Shown: positions 1-14,000, counted from the first letter of the stretch. The stretch is DNA of 64,000 nt from Archivesica marissinica (GCA_014843695.1 CM026391.1:40899098-40963097), one strand, 5' to 3'. Numbers and translations: made by a program. Notes: a model not told the origin generated them from the sequence alone.

Positions 1-174
1 TTTAAAGCGTCACATAATATTCATAAGTCTTTAAAGTGTAACATAATATTCATAAGTATTTAAAGCGTCACATACTATTCATAAGTCTTTAAAGCATCAC
101 ATACTATTCATAAGTCTTTAAAGCGTCACATACTACTCACACGTCTTTAAAGCGTCACATACTATGCATAAGTC

Positions 175-285
175 TTTAGTTTAAACATTATTTATTTCAG
201 TATTTGTACATGTAATCAAAAAATGAACATTTTACATATACTGTAACAGCAGTAGACTGGAAGGAATTAGAACGAAATAAAACTA
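175..285 (+). repeat. Satellite spacer insert, copy 1
   Basis: A 111-bp non-satellite segment interrupts the 29-bp monomers. It starts TTTAGTTTAAAC, includes AGCAGTAGACTGGAAGG and ends AAAACTA, so its ends carry a short imperfect inverted repeat (TTAGTTT / AAACTAA). The flanking satellite shows AAGTCTT on both sides. This copy has the private variants ATCAAAAAATG and GGAATTAG, shared only with copy 7. Confidence 0.85.
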
Positions 286-1671
286 AGTCTTTAAAGCGTG
301 ATTTACTATTCATAAGTCTTTAAAGCATTACACATTATTCCTAAGTCTTTAAAGCATCACATACTATGCATAAGTCTTAAAAGCGTCACATACTATGCAT
401 ACGTCTTTAAAGCGTCACATACTATGCATATGTCTTTAAAGCGTCACATACTATTCATAAGTCTTTAAAGCGTCACATAATATGCATACGTCTTTAAAGC
501 ATCAAATAGTATGCATAAGTCTTTAAAGCGTCACATACTATTCATAAGTCTTTAAAGCGTCATATACTATTAACAAGGCTTTAAAGCGTCACATACTATT
601 CATCAATCTTTAAAGCATCACATAATATTCATAAGTCTTTAAAGCGTCACATAATATTCATCAGTCTTTAAAGCGTCACATACTATTCATAAGTCTTTAA
701 AGCGTCACATAATATTCATAAGACTTTAAAGCGTCACATACTATTAACAAGGCTTTAAAGCTTCACATACTATTCATAAGTCTTTAAAGCCTCACATACT
801 ATTAACAAGTCTTTAAAGCGTCACATACTATTCACATGTCTTTAAAGCTTCACATACTATTCATAACTCTGTAAAGCGTCACATACTATTCATAAGTCTT
901 TAAAGCGTCACATACTATACATATGTCTTTAAAGCATCACATACTATTCATAAGTCTTTAAAGCGTCACATACTATTTATAAGTCTTTAAAGCGTCACAT
1001 ACTATGCATATGTCTTTAAAGCATCACATACTATTCATAAGTCTTTAAAGCGTCACATACTATTCATAGTCTTTAAAGCGTCACATACTATTCATAAGTC
1101 TTTAAAGCGTCACATACTATTCATAGTCTTTAAAGCATCACATACTATTCATAAGTATTTAAAGCGTCACATATTATTCATAAGTCTTTAAAGCGTCACA
1201 TACTATTCATAAGTCTTTAAAGCGTCACATACTATGTATAAGTCTTTAAAGCGTCACATACTATTCACACGTCTTTAAAGCTTCACATACTATTCATAAG
1301 TCTTTAAAGCGTCACATACTATTCATAAGTCTTTAAAGCGTCACATACTATTCATAAGTCTTTAAAGCATCACATACTATGCATATGTCTTTAAAGCATC
1401 ACATACTATTCATAAGTATTTAAAGCGTCACATATTATTCATAAGTCTTTAAAGCGTCACATACTATTCATAAGTCTTTAAAGCGTCACATACTATGTAT
1501 AAGTATTTAAAGCGTCACATACTATTCACACGTCTTTAAAGCTTCACATACTATTCATAAGTCTTTAAAGCGTCACATACTATTCATAAGTCTTTAAAGC
1601 GTCACATACTATTCATAAGTCTTTAAAGCATCACATACTATGCATATGTCTTTAAAGCATCACATACTATT

Positions 1672-2225
1672 CATAAATCTTTAAAGCGTCACATACTATT
1701 CATAGTCTTTAAAGCGTAACATACTATTCATAAGTCTTTAAAGCCTCACATACTATTCATAGTCTTTAAAGCTTCACATACTATTCATAAGTCTTTAAAG
1801 CGTCACATACTATTCAGAAATCTTTAAAGCGTCACATACTATTCATAGTCTTTAAAGCGTAACATACTATTCATAAGTCTTTAAAGCCTCACATACTATT
1901 CATAGTCTTTAAAGCTTCACATACTATTCATAAGTCTTTAAAGCGTCACATACTATTCAGAAATCTTTAAAGCGTCACATACTATTCATAGTCTTTAAAG
2001 CGTAACATACTATTCATAAGTCTTTAAAGCCTCACATACTATTCATAGTCTTTAAAGCTTCACATACTATTCATAAGTCTTTAAAGCGTCACATACTATT
2101 CAGAAATCTTTAAAGCGTCACATACTATTCATAGTCTTTAAAGCGTAACATACTATTCATAAGTCTTTAAAGCCTCACATACTATTCATAGTCTTTAAAG
2201 CTTCACATACTATTCATAAGTCTTT
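1672..2225 (+). repeat. 143-bp higher-order repeat, four copies
   Basis: Five consecutive monomers (types AAATC, CATAGTC, GCGTAAC, GCCTCAC, GCTTCAC) repeat as a 143-bp block. The marker CAGAAATC begins at 1815, 1958 and 2101, giving an exact 143-bp period; a first copy begins at 1672 with CATAAATC. The copies are essentially identical, pointing to recent local amplification. Confidence 0.85.
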
Positions 2226-2280
2226 AAAGCGTCACATACTATTCATAAGTCTTTAAAGCATCACATACTATTCATAAGTC

Positions 2281-2359
2281 TTAGTTTAAAATTATTAAGT
2301 ATTTGTACATTAATCAAGAAACTACAATACTTCAGCAGTCTAAGGTAACAAAAAAACTA
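2281..2359 (+). repeat. Satellite spacer insert, copy 2 (short divergent)
   Basis: Shorter (about 79 bp) and diverged relative of the 111-bp spacer. It keeps TTAGTTTAAA, GTATTTGTACAT, ATCAAGAAA, CAGCAGTC and the AAAACTAAGTC end but lacks internal blocks. It is probably an older or internally deleted copy. Confidence 0.75.
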
Positions 2360-3606
2360 AGTCTTTAAAGCGTCATATACTATTCATAAGTCTTTAAAGC
2401 GTCACATACTATTCATAAGTCTTTAAAGCGTCACATACTATTCATAAGTCTTTAAAGCGTCACATACTATTCACAAGTCTTTAAAGCGTCACATACTATT
2501 CATAAGTCTTTAAAGCGTCACATACTATTCACAAGTCTTTAAAGCGTCACATACTATTCATAAGTCTTTAAAGCTTCACATACTATTCATAAGTCTTTAA
2601 AGCGTCACATACTATTCATAAGTCTTTAAAGCGTCACATACTATTCATAAGTCTTTAAAGCGTCACATACTATTCATAAGTCTTTAAAGCGTCACATACT
2701 ATTCATAAGTCTTTAAAGCGTCACATACTATTCATAAGTCTTTAAAGCGTCACATACTATTCATAAGTCTTTAAAGCGTCACATACTATTCATAAGTCTT
2801 TAAAGCGTCACATACTATTCATATGTCTTTAAAGCATCACATACTATTCATAAGTCTTTAAAGCGTCACATACTATTCATAAGTCTTTAAAGCGTCACAT
2901 ACTATTCATAAGTCTTTAAAGCGTCACATACTATTCATAAGTCTTTAAAGCGTCACATACTATTCATAAGTCTTTAAAGCGTCACATACTATTCATAAGT
3001 CTTTAAAGCTTCACATACTATTCATAAGTCTTTAAAGCGTCACATACTATGCATATGTCTTTAAAGCATCACATACTATTCATAAGTCTTTAAAGCGTCA
3101 CATACTATTCATAGTCTTTAAAGCGTCACATACTATTCATAAGTCTTTAAAGCGTCACATACTATTCATAAGTCTTTAAAGCGTCACATACTATTCATAA
3201 GTCTTTAAAGCGTCACATACTATTCATAAGTCTTTAAAGCGTCACATACTATTCATAGTCTTTAAAGCGTAACATACTATTCATAAGTCTTTAAAGCCTC
3301 ACATACTATTCATAGTCTTTAAAGCTCACATACTATTCATAAGTCTTTAAAGCGTCACATACTATTCATAAGTCTTTAAAGCATCACATACTATTCATAA
3401 GTCTTTAAAGCGTCACATAATATTCATAAGTCTTTAAAGCGTCACATAATATTCATAAGTCTTTAAAGCGTAACATAATATACATAAGTATTTAAAGCGT
3501 CACATACTATTCATAAGTCTTTAAAGCATCACATACTATTCATAAGTCTTTAAAGCGTCACATACTACTCACACGTCTTTAAAGCGTCACATACTATGCA
3601 TAAGTC

Positions 3607-3717
3607 TTTAGTTTAATCATTATTTATTTCAGTATTTGTACATGTAATCAAGAAATGAACATTTTACATATACTGTAACAGCAGTAGACTGGAAGGGATT
3701 AGAACGAAAGAAAACTA
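3607..3717 (+). repeat. Satellite spacer insert, copy 3
   Basis: Full-length 111-bp spacer in the same orientation as the others, with the ATCAAGAAATG and GGGATTAG variants, flanked by AAGTCTTT on both sides. Confidence 0.85.
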
Positions 3718-4588
3718 AGTCTTTAAAGCGTGATTTACTATTCATAAGTCTTTAAAGCATTACACATTATTCATAAGTCTTTAAAGCGTCACATACTATG
3801 CATAAGTCTTTAAAGCTTCACATACTATTCATAAGTCTTTAAAGTGTCAAATACTATGCACACGTCTTTAAAGCGTCACATACTATTCATAAGTCTTTAA
3901 AGCATCACATACTATGCATATGTCTTTAAAGCATCACATACTATTCATAAGTATTTAAAGCGTCACATATTATTCATAAGTCTTTAAAGCGTCACATACT
4001 ATTCATAAGTCTTTAAAGCGTCACATACTATGTATAAGTATTTAAAGCGTCACATACTATTCACACGTCTTTAAAGCTTCACATACTATTCATAAATCTT
4101 TAAAGCGTCACATACTATTCATAAGTCTTTAAATCGTCACATACTATTCATAAGTCTTTAAAGCGTCACAAACTATTCATAGTCTTTAAAGCGTCACATT
4201 CTATGTATAAGTTTTAAAGTGTCAAATACTATTCACACGTCTTTAAAGCGTAACATACTATTCATAAGTCTTTAAAGCCTCACATACTATTCATAGTCTT
4301 TAAAGCTTCACATACTATTCATAAGTCTTTAAAGCGTCACATACTATTCATAAGTCTTTAAAGCATCACATACTAATCATAAGTCTTTAAAGCGTCACAT
4401 AATATTCATAAGTCTTTAAAGCGTCACATAATATTCATAAGTCTTTAAAGCGTAACATAATATACATAAGTATTTAAAGCGTCACATACTATTCATAAGT
4501 CTTTAAAGCATCACATACTATTCATAAGTCTTTAAAGCGTCACATACTACTCACACGTCTTTAAAGCGTCACATACTATGCATAAGTC

Positions 4589-4699
4589 TTTAGTTTAAAC
4601 ATTATTTATTTCAGTATTTGTACATGTAATCAAGAAATGAACATTTTACATATACTGTAACAGCAGTAGACTGGAAGGGATTAGAACGAAAGAAAACTA
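4589..4699 (+). repeat. Satellite spacer insert, copy 4
   Basis: Full-length spacer. Upstream of it the same series of monomer variants occurs as upstream of copy 3, so copies 3 and 4 lie in a duplicated higher-order block about 982 bp apart. Confidence 0.85.
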
Positions 4700-5163
4700 A
4701 GTCTTTAAAGCGTGATTTACTATTCATAAGTCTTTAAAGCATACATTATTCATAAGTCTTTAAAGCGTCACATACTATGCATAAGTCTTTAAAGCTTCAC
4801 ATACTATTCATAAGTCTTTAAAGTGTCAAATACTATGCACACGTCTTTCAAGCGTAACATACTATTCATAAGTCTTTAAAGCCTCACATACTATTCATAG
4901 TCTTTAAAGCTTCACATACTATTCATAAGTCTTTAAAGCGTCACATACTATTCATAAGTCTTTAAAGCATCACATACTATTCATAAGTCTTTAAAGCGTC
5001 ACATAATATTCATAAGTCTTTAAAGCGTCACATAATATTCATAAGTCTTTAAAGCGTAACATAATATTCATAAGTATTTAAAGCGTCACATACTATTCAT
5101 AAGTCTTTAAAGCATCACATACTATTCATAAGTCTTTAAAGCGTCACATACTATGCATAAGTC

Positions 5164-5273
5164 TTTAGTTTAAACATTATTTATTCAGTACTTGTACACG
5201 TAATCAAGAAATGAACATTTTACATATACTGTAACAGCAGTAGACTGGAAGGGATTAGAACGAAAGAAAACTA
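5164..5273 (+). repeat. Satellite spacer insert, copy 5
   Basis: Full-length spacer with small private changes (TTATTCAGTACTTGTACACG). Confidence 0.85.
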
Positions 5274-7097
5274 AGTCTTTAAAGCGTGATTTACTATTCA
5301 TAAGTCTTTAAAGCATTACACATTATTCATAAGTCTTTAAAGCGTCACATACTATGCATAAGTCTTTAAAGCGTCACATACTATGCATACGTCTTTAAAG
5401 CGTCACAAACTATGCATATGTCATTAAAGCGTCACATACTATTCATAAGTCTTTAAAGCATCACATAGTATGCATAAGTCTTTAAAGCGTCACATACTAT
5501 TCATAAGTCTTTAAAGCGTCACATACTATTCATCAGTCTTTAAAGCGTCACATACCATTAACAAGGCTTTAAAGCGTCACATACTATTCACACGTCTTTA
5601 AAGCGTCACATACTATTCACACGTCTTTAAAGCTTCACATACTATTCATAACTCTTTAAAGCGCCACATACTATTAACAAGGTGTTAAAGCGTCACATAC
5701 TATTCATAAGTCTTTAAAGCGTCATATACTATTAACAAGGCTTTAAAGCGTCACATACTATTCATCAATCTTTAAAGCATCACATAATATTCATACGTCT
5801 TTAAAGCGTCACATAATATTCATAAGTCTTTAAAGCCTCACATACTATTAACAAGGCTTTAAAGCGTCACATACTATTCACACGTCTTTAAAGCTTCACA
5901 TACTATTCATAACTATTTAAAGCGCCACATACTATAAACAAGGCGTTAAAGCGTCACATACTATTCATAAGTCTTTAAAGCGTCACATACTATGCATATG
6001 TCTTTAAAGCATCACATACTATTCATAAGTCTTTAAAGCGTCACATACTATGCATATGTCTTTAAAGCATCACATACTATTCATAAGTCTTTAAAGCGTC
6101 ACATACTATTCATAGTCTTTAAAGCGTCACATACTATTCATAAGTCTTTAAAGCGTCACATACTATTCATAAGTCTTTAAAGCGTCACATACTATTCATA
6201 GTCTTTAAAGCGTCACATACTATTCATAAGTATTTAAAGCGTCACATACTATTCCTAAGTCTTTAAAGCGTCACATAATATTCATAAGTCTTTAAAGCGT
6301 CACATACTATGTATAAGTCTTTAAAGCGTCACATACTATTCACACGTCTTTAAAGCTTCACATACTATTCATAAGTCTTTAAAGCGTCACATACTATTCA
6401 TAAGTCTTTAAAGCGTCACATACTATTCATAAGTCTTTAAAGCGTCACATACTATTCATAAGTCTTTAAATCGTCACATACTATTCATAAGTCTTTAAAG
6501 CGTCACATCATATTCATAGTCTTTAAAGCGTCACATACTATGTATAAGTTTTAAAGCGTCAAATACTATTCACACGTCTTTAAAGCGTAACATACTATTC
6601 ATAAGTCTTTAAAGCCTCACATACTATTCATAGTCTTTAAAGCGTCACATACTATTCATAAGCCTTTAAAGCGTCACATACTATTCATAAGTCTTTAAAG
6701 CATCACATACTATTCATAAGTTTTTAAAGCGTCACATACTATGTATAAGTCTTTAAAGCGTCACATACTATTCACACGTCTTTAAAGCTTCACATACTAT
6801 TCATAAGTCTTTAAAGCGTCACATACTATTCATAAGTCTGTAAAACGTCACATACTATTCATAAGTCTTTAAAGCGTCACATACTATACATAAGTCTTTA
6901 AATCGTCACATACTATTCATAAGTCTTTAAAGCGTCACATACTATTCATAGTCTTTAAAGCGTCACATACTATGTATAAGTTTTAAAGTGTAAAATACTA
7001 TTCACAAGTCTTTAAAGCGTCACATACTATTCATAAGTCTTTAAAGCGTCACATACTACTCACACGTCTTTAAAGCGTCACATACTATGCATAAGTC

Positions 7098-7208
7098 TTT
7101 AGTTTAAACATTATTTATTTCAGTATTTGTACATGTAATCAAGAAATGAACATTTTACATATACTGTAACAGCAGTAGACTGGAAGGGATTAGAACGAAA
7201 GAAAACTA
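7098..7208 (+). repeat. Satellite spacer insert, copy 6
   Basis: Full-length spacer of the ATCAAGAAATG type, followed as usual by a monomer reading GCGTGATTTACTATTC and one reading GCATTACACATTATT. These two variant monomers follow most full-length spacers, so spacer plus flank spread as one unit. Confidence 0.85.
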
Positions 7209-8800
7209 AGTCTTTAAAGCGTGATTTACTATTCATATGTCTTTAAAGCATTACACATTATTCATAAGTCTTTAAAGCGTCACATACTATGCATAAGTCT
7301 TTAAAGCGTCACATACTATGCATACGTCTTTAAAGCGTCACATACTATGCATATGTCTTTAAAGCGTCACATACTATTCATAAGTCTTTAAAGCATCACA
7401 TAGTATGCATAAGTCTTTAAAGCGCCACATACTATCAACAAGGCGTTAAAGCGTGATTTACTATTCATATGTCTTTAAAGCATTACACATTATTCATAAG
7501 TCTTTAAAGCGTCACATACTATGCATAAGTCTTTAAAGCGTCACATACTATGCATACGTCTTTAAAGCGTCACATACTATGCATATGTCTTTAAAGCGTC
7601 ACATACTATTCACACGTCTTTAAAGCTTCACATACTATTCATAACTCTTTAAAGCGCCACATACTATCAACAAGGCGTTAAAGCGTCACATACTATGCAT
7701 ATGTCTTTAAAGCATCACATACTATTCATAAGTCTTTAAAGCGTCACAAACTATTCATAAGTCTTTAAAGCGACACATACTGTTAACAAGGCTTTAAAGC
7801 GTCACATACTATTCACACGTCTTTAAAGCTTCACATACTATTCATAAGTCTTTAAAGCGCCACATACTATTAACAAGGCGTTAAAGCGTGACATACTATT
7901 CATAAGTCTTTAAAGCATCACATACTATTCATAAGTCTTTGAAGCGTCACATACTATTCACAAGGCTTTAAAGCGTCACATACTATTCATAAATCTTTAA
8001 AGCGTCACATACTATTCATAAGTCTTTAAAGCTTCACATACTATTCACACGTCTTTAAAGCGTCACATACTATTCATAAGTCTTTAAAGCGCCACATATT
8101 ATTCACAAGGCTTTAAAGCATCACATAATATTCATAAGGCTTTAAAGCGTCACATACTATTCACACGTCTTTAAAGCTTCACATACTATTCATAACTCTT
8201 TAAAGCGCCACATACTATCAACAAGGCGTTAAAGCGTCACATACTATGCATATGTCTTTAAAGCATCACATACTATTCATAAGTCTTTAAAGCGTCACAT
8301 ACTATTCATAAGTCTTTAAAGCTTCACATACTATGCATATGTCTTTAAATCGTCACATACTATTCATAAGTCTTTAAAGCGTAACATACTATTCATAGTC
8401 TTTAAAGCGTAACATACTATTCATAGTCTTTAAAGCGTCACATACTATGTATAAGTTTTAAAGCGTCAAATACTATTCACACGTCTTTAAAGCGTCACAT
8501 ACTATTCATAAGTCTTTAAAGCCTCACATACTATTCATAGTCTTAAAAGCGTCACATACTATTCATAGTCTTTAAAGCGTCACATACTATGTATAAGTTT
8601 TAAAGCGTCAAATACTATTCACACATCTTTAAAGCGTAACATACTATTCATAAGTCTTTAAAGCCTCACATACTATTCACAGTCTTTAAAGCGTCACATA
8701 CTATTCATAAGTCTTTAAAGCATCACATACTATTCATAAGTCTTTAAAGCATCACATACTATTCATCAGTCTTTAAAGCGTCACATAATATTCATAAGTC

Positions 8801-10477
8801 TTTAAAGCGTCACATAATATTCATAAGTCTTTAAAGTGTAACATAATATTCATAAGTATTTAAAGCGTCACATACTATTCATAAGTCTTTAAAGCATCAC
8901 ATACTATTCATAAGTCTTTAAAGCGTCACATACTACTCACACGTCTTTAAAGCGTCACATACTATGCATAAGTCTTTAGTTTAAACATTATTTATTTCAG
9001 TATTTGTACATGTAATCAAAAAATGAACATTTTACATATACTGTAACAGCAGTAGACTGGAAGGAATTAGAACGAAATAAAACTAAGTCTTTAAAGCGTG
9101 ATTTACTATTCATAAGTCTTTAAAGCATTACACATTATTCCTAAGTCTTTAAAGCATCACATACTATGCATAAGTCTTAAAAGCGTCACATACTATGCAT
9201 ACGTCTTTAAAGCGTCACATACTATGCATATGTCTTTAAAGCGTCACATACTATTCATAAGTCTTTAAAGCGTCACATAATATGCATACGTCTTTAAAGC
9301 ATCAAATAGTATGCATAAGTCTTTAAAGCGTCACATACTATTCATAAGTCTTTAAAGCGTCATATACTATTAACAAGGCTTTAAAGCGTCACATACTATT
9401 CATCAATCTTTAAAGCATCACATAATATTCATAAGTCTTTAAAGCGTCACATAATATTCATCAGTCTTTAAAGCGTCACATACTATTCATAAGTCTTTAA
9501 AGCGTCACATAATATTCATAAGACTTTAAAGCGTCACATACTATTAACAAGGCTTTAAAGCTTCACATACTATTCATAAGTCTTTAAAGCCTCACATACT
9601 ATTAACAAGTCTTTAAAGCGTCACATACTATTCACATGTCTTTAAAGCTTCACATACTATTCATAACTCTGTAAAGCGTCACATACTATTCATAAGTCTT
9701 TAAAGCGTCACATACTATACATATGTCTTTAAAGCATCACATACTATTCATAAGTCTTTAAAGCGTCACATACTATTTATAAGTCTTTAAAGCGTCACAT
9801 ACTATGCATATGTCTTTAAAGCATCACATACTATTCATAAGTCTTTAAAGCGTCACATACTATTCATAGTCTTTAAAGCGTCACATACTATTCATAAGTC
9901 TTTAAAGCGTCACATACTATTCATAGTCTTTAAAGCATCACATACTATTCATAAGTATTTAAAGCGTCACATATTATTCATAAGTCTTTAAAGCGTCACA
10001 TACTATTCATAAGTCTTTAAAGCGTCACATACTATGTATAAGTCTTTAAAGCGTCACATACTATTCACACGTCTTTAAAGCTTCACATACTATTCATAAG
10101 TCTTTAAAGCGTCACATACTATTCATAAGTCTTTAAAGCGTCACATACTATTCATAAGTCTTTAAAGCATCACATACTATGCATATGTCTTTAAAGCATC
10201 ACATACTATTCATAAGTATTTAAAGCGTCACATATTATTCATAAGTCTTTAAAGCGTCACATACTATTCATAAGTCTTTAAAGCGTCACATACTATGTAT
10301 AAGTATTTAAAGCGTCACATACTATTCACACGTCTTTAAAGCTTCACATACTATTCATAAGTCTTTAAAGCGTCACATACTATTCATAAGTCTTTAAAGC
10401 GTCACATACTATTCATAAGTCTTTAAAGCATCACATACTATGCATATGTCTTTAAAGCATCACATACTATTCATAAG
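8801..10477 (+). repeat. Second copy of a >=1.68-kb segment found at 1-1677
   Basis: Positions 1-1677 recur at 8801-10477 with a constant offset of 8800 bp in every row compared, including the spacer with its private variants. The match ends at CATAAATC versus CATAAGTC, and its left end lies outside the window, so the real duplication is longer. It is either a recent duplication or an assembly duplication. Confidence 0.85.
8975..9085 (+). repeat. Satellite spacer insert, copy 7
   Basis: Identical to copy 1 including its private variants and exactly 8800 bp downstream of it. It belongs to the large duplicated block described separately. Confidence 0.88.
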
Positions 10478-11103
10478 TCTTTAAAGCGTCACATACTATT
10501 CATAGTCTTTAAAGCGTCACATACTATTCATAAGTCTTTAAAGCGTCACATACTATTCATAAGTCTTTAAAGCTTCACATACTATTCATAGTCTTTAAAG
10601 CGTCACATACTATTCATAAGTCTTTAAAGCGTCACATACTATTCATAGTCTTTAAAGCGTAACATACTATTCATAAGTCTTTAAAGCCTCACATACTATT
10701 CATAGTCTTTAAAGTCACATACTATTCATAAGTCTTTAAAGCGTCACATACTATTCATAAGTCTTTAAAGCATCACATACTAATCATAAGTCTTTAAAGC
10801 GTCACATAATATTCATAAGTCTTTAAAGCGTCACATAATATTCATAAGTCTTTAAAGCGTCACATACATAGTCTTTAAAGCGTCATAATATACATAAGTC
10901 TTTAAAGCGTCACATACTATTCATAAGTCTTTAAAGCGTCACATAATATTCATAAGTCTTTAAAGCGTAACATAATATACATAAGTATTTAAAGCGTCAC
11001 ATACTATTCATAAGTCTTTAAAGCATCACATACTATTCATAAGTCTTTAAAGCGTCACATACTACTCACACGTCTTTAAAGCGTCACATACTATGCATAA
11101 GTC

Positions 11104-11214
11104 TTTAGTTTAAACATTATTTATTTCAGTATTTGTACATGTAATCAAGAAATGAACATTTTACATATACTGTAACAGCAGTAGACTGGAAGGGATTAGA
11201 ACGAAAGAAAACTA
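11104..11214 (+). repeat. Satellite spacer insert, copy 8
   Basis: Full-length spacer of the ATCAAGAAATG / GGGATTAG type, followed by the usual GATTTACT and CATTACACATTATT monomers. Confidence 0.85.
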
Positions 11215-13000
11215 AGTCTTTAAAGCGTGATTTACTATTCATAAGTCTTTAAAGCATTACACATTATTCATAAGTCTTTAAAGCGTCACATACTATGCAT
11301 AAGTCTTTAAAGCTTCACATACTATTCATAAGTCTTTAAAGTGTCAAATACTATGCACACGTCTTTCAAGCGTAACATACTATTCATAAGTCTTTAAAGC
11401 CTCACATACTATTCATAGTCTTTAAAGCTTCACATACTATTCATAAGTCTTTAAAGCGTCACATACTATTCATAAGTCTTTAAAGCATCACATACTATTC
11501 ATAAGTCTTTAAAGCGTCACATAATATTCATAAGTCTTTAAAGCGTCACATAATATTCATAAGTCTTTAAAGCGTCACATACTATTCATAAGTCTTTAAA
11601 GCGTCACATACTATTCATAAGTCTTTAAAGCATCACATACTATGCATATGTCTTTAAAGCATCACATACTATTCATAAGTATTTAAAGCGTCACATATTA
11701 TTCATAAGTCTTTAAAGCGTCACATACTATTTAAGTCTTTAAAGCGTCACATACTATTATAATATTTAAAGCGTCACATACTATTCACAAGTCTTTAAAG
11801 CTTCACATACTATTCATAAGTCTTTAAAGCGTCACATACTATTCATAAGTCTTTAAAGCGTCACATACTATTCATAAGTCTTTAAAGCATCACATACTAT
11901 CATAAGTCTTTAAAGCATCACATACTATTCATAAGTATTTAAAGCGTCACATACTATTCATAAGTCTTTAAAGCGTCACATACTATATAAGTCTTTAAAG
12001 CGTCACATACTATTCATAAGTATTTAAAGCGTCACATACTATTCACACGTCTTTAAAGCGTCACATACTATTCATAAGTCTTTAAAGCGTCACATACTAT
12101 TCATAAGTCTTTAAAGCGTCACATACTATTCATAAGTCTTTAAAGCATCACATACTAATCATAAGTCTTTAAAGCGTCACATAATATTCATAACTCTTTA
12201 AAGCATCACATACTATTCATAAGTCTTTAAAGCGTCACATACTAATCACAAGTATTTAAAGCGTCACATACTATTCACAAGTCTTTAAAGCTTCACATAC
12301 TATTCATAAGTCTTTAAAGCGTCACATAATATTCATAAGTCTTTAAAGGTCACATCTATTCATAAGTCTTTAAAGCAATCACATACTATGCTATGTCTTT
12401 AAAGCATCACATACTATTCATAAATCTTTAAAGCGTACATACTATTCATAGTTTTAAAGCGTAACATATATTCATAAGTCTTTAAAGCCTCAGACTATTC
12501 ATAGTCTTTAAAGCTTCCCTACTATCATAAGTCTTTAAAGCGTCCATTACTATTCAGAAAGCTTTAAAGCGTCACATACTATCATAGTCTTTAGCGCTAA
12601 CACACTAGATTCATAAGTCTTAAACGCTCACATACTATCATAAGTCTTTAAAGCTTCACATACTATTCACACGTCTTTAAAGCGTCACATACTATTCATA
12701 AGTCTTTAAAGCGCCACATATTAATCACAAGGCTTTAAAGCGTCACATAATATTCATAAGTCTTTAAAGCTTCACATACTAATCACACGTCTTTAAAGCG
12801 TCACATACTATTCATAAGTATTTAAAGCGCCACATAGTATTCACACGTCTTTAAAGCGTCATGTACTATTCATAAGTCTGTAAAGCGTCACACACTATTC
12901 ATAGGTCTTTAATGCGTCACATACTATTCATAAGTCTTTAAAGCGTCAGATACTATTCATAAGTCTTTAAAGCGTCACATACTTTGCATGTCTTTAAAGC

Positions 13001-14000
13001 NNNNNNNNNNNNNNNNNNNNNNNNNNNNNNNNNNNNNNNNNNNNNNNNNNNNNNNNNNNNNNNNNNNNNNNNNNNNNNNNNNNNNNNNNNNNNNNNNNNN
13101 NNNNNNNNNNNNNNNNNNNNNNNNNNNNNNNNNNNNNNNNNNNNNNNNNNNNNNNNNNNNNNNNNNNNNNNNNNNNNNNNNNNNNNNNNNNNNNNNNNNN
13201 NNNNNNNNNNNNNNNNNNNNNNNNNNNNNNNNNNNNNNNNNNNNNNNNNNNNNNNNNNNNNNNNNNNNNNNNNNNNNNNNNNNNNNNNNNNNNNNNNNNN
13301 NNNNNNNNNNNNNNNNNNNNNNNNNNNNNNNNNNNNNNNNNNNNNNNNNNNNNNNNNNNNNNNNNNNNNNNNNNNNNNNNNNNNNNNNNNNNNNNNNNNN
13401 NNNNNNNNNNNNNNNNNNNNNNNNNNNNNNNNNNNNNNNNNNNNNNNNNNNNNNNNNNNNNNNNNNNNNNNNNNNNNNNNNNNNNNNNNNNNNNNNNNNN
13501 NNNNNNNNNNNNNNNNNNNNNNNNNNNNNNNNNNNNNNNNNNNNNNNNNNNNNNNNNNNNNNNNNNNNNNNNNNNNNNNNNNNNNNNNNNNNNNNNNNNN
13601 NNNNNNNNNNNNNNNNNNNNNNNNNNNNNNNNNNNNNNNNNNNNNNNNNNNNNNNNNNNNNNNNNNNNNNNNNNNNNNNNNNNNNNNNNNNNNNNNNNNN
13701 NNNNNNNNNNNNNNNNNNNNNNNNNNNNNNNNNNNNNNNNNNNNNNNNNNNNNNNNNNNNNNNNNNNNNNNNNNNNNNNNNNNNNNNNNNNNNNNNNNNN
13801 NNNNNNNNNNNNNNNNNNNNNNNNNNNNNNNNNNNNNNNNNNNNNNNNNNNNNNNNNNNNNNNNNNNNNNNNNNNNNNNNNNNNNNNNNNNNNNNNNNNN
13901 NNNNNNNNNNNNNNNNNNNNNNNNNNNNNNNNNNNNNNNNNNNNNNNNNNNNNNNNNNNNNNNNNNNNNNNNNNNNNNNNNNNNNNNNNNNNNNNNNNNN
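13001..14000. other. Assembly gap (1000 N)
   Basis: Exactly 1000 N between two unrelated satellites. The round size suggests a placeholder of unknown true length. Open frames spanning it are artefacts. Confidence 0.99.

Larger units (their letters stand above)
1..13000. repeat. 29-bp AT-rich satellite array
   Basis: Head-to-tail monomers of 29 bp (28 bp where the variant CATAGTC replaces CATAAGTC) built on the core TCTTTAAAGCGTCACATA followed by CTATTCATAAG; roughly 400 copies. Each monomer holds the palindrome TTTAAA. Common variants change GCGTCAC to GCATCAC, GCTTCAC or GCCTCAC and TTCATAAG to TGCATATG or TTCACACG, so the monomers can be tracked as named types. The array runs off the left edge and stops at the assembly gap. 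No coding gene is supported inside it. Confidence 0.97.
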
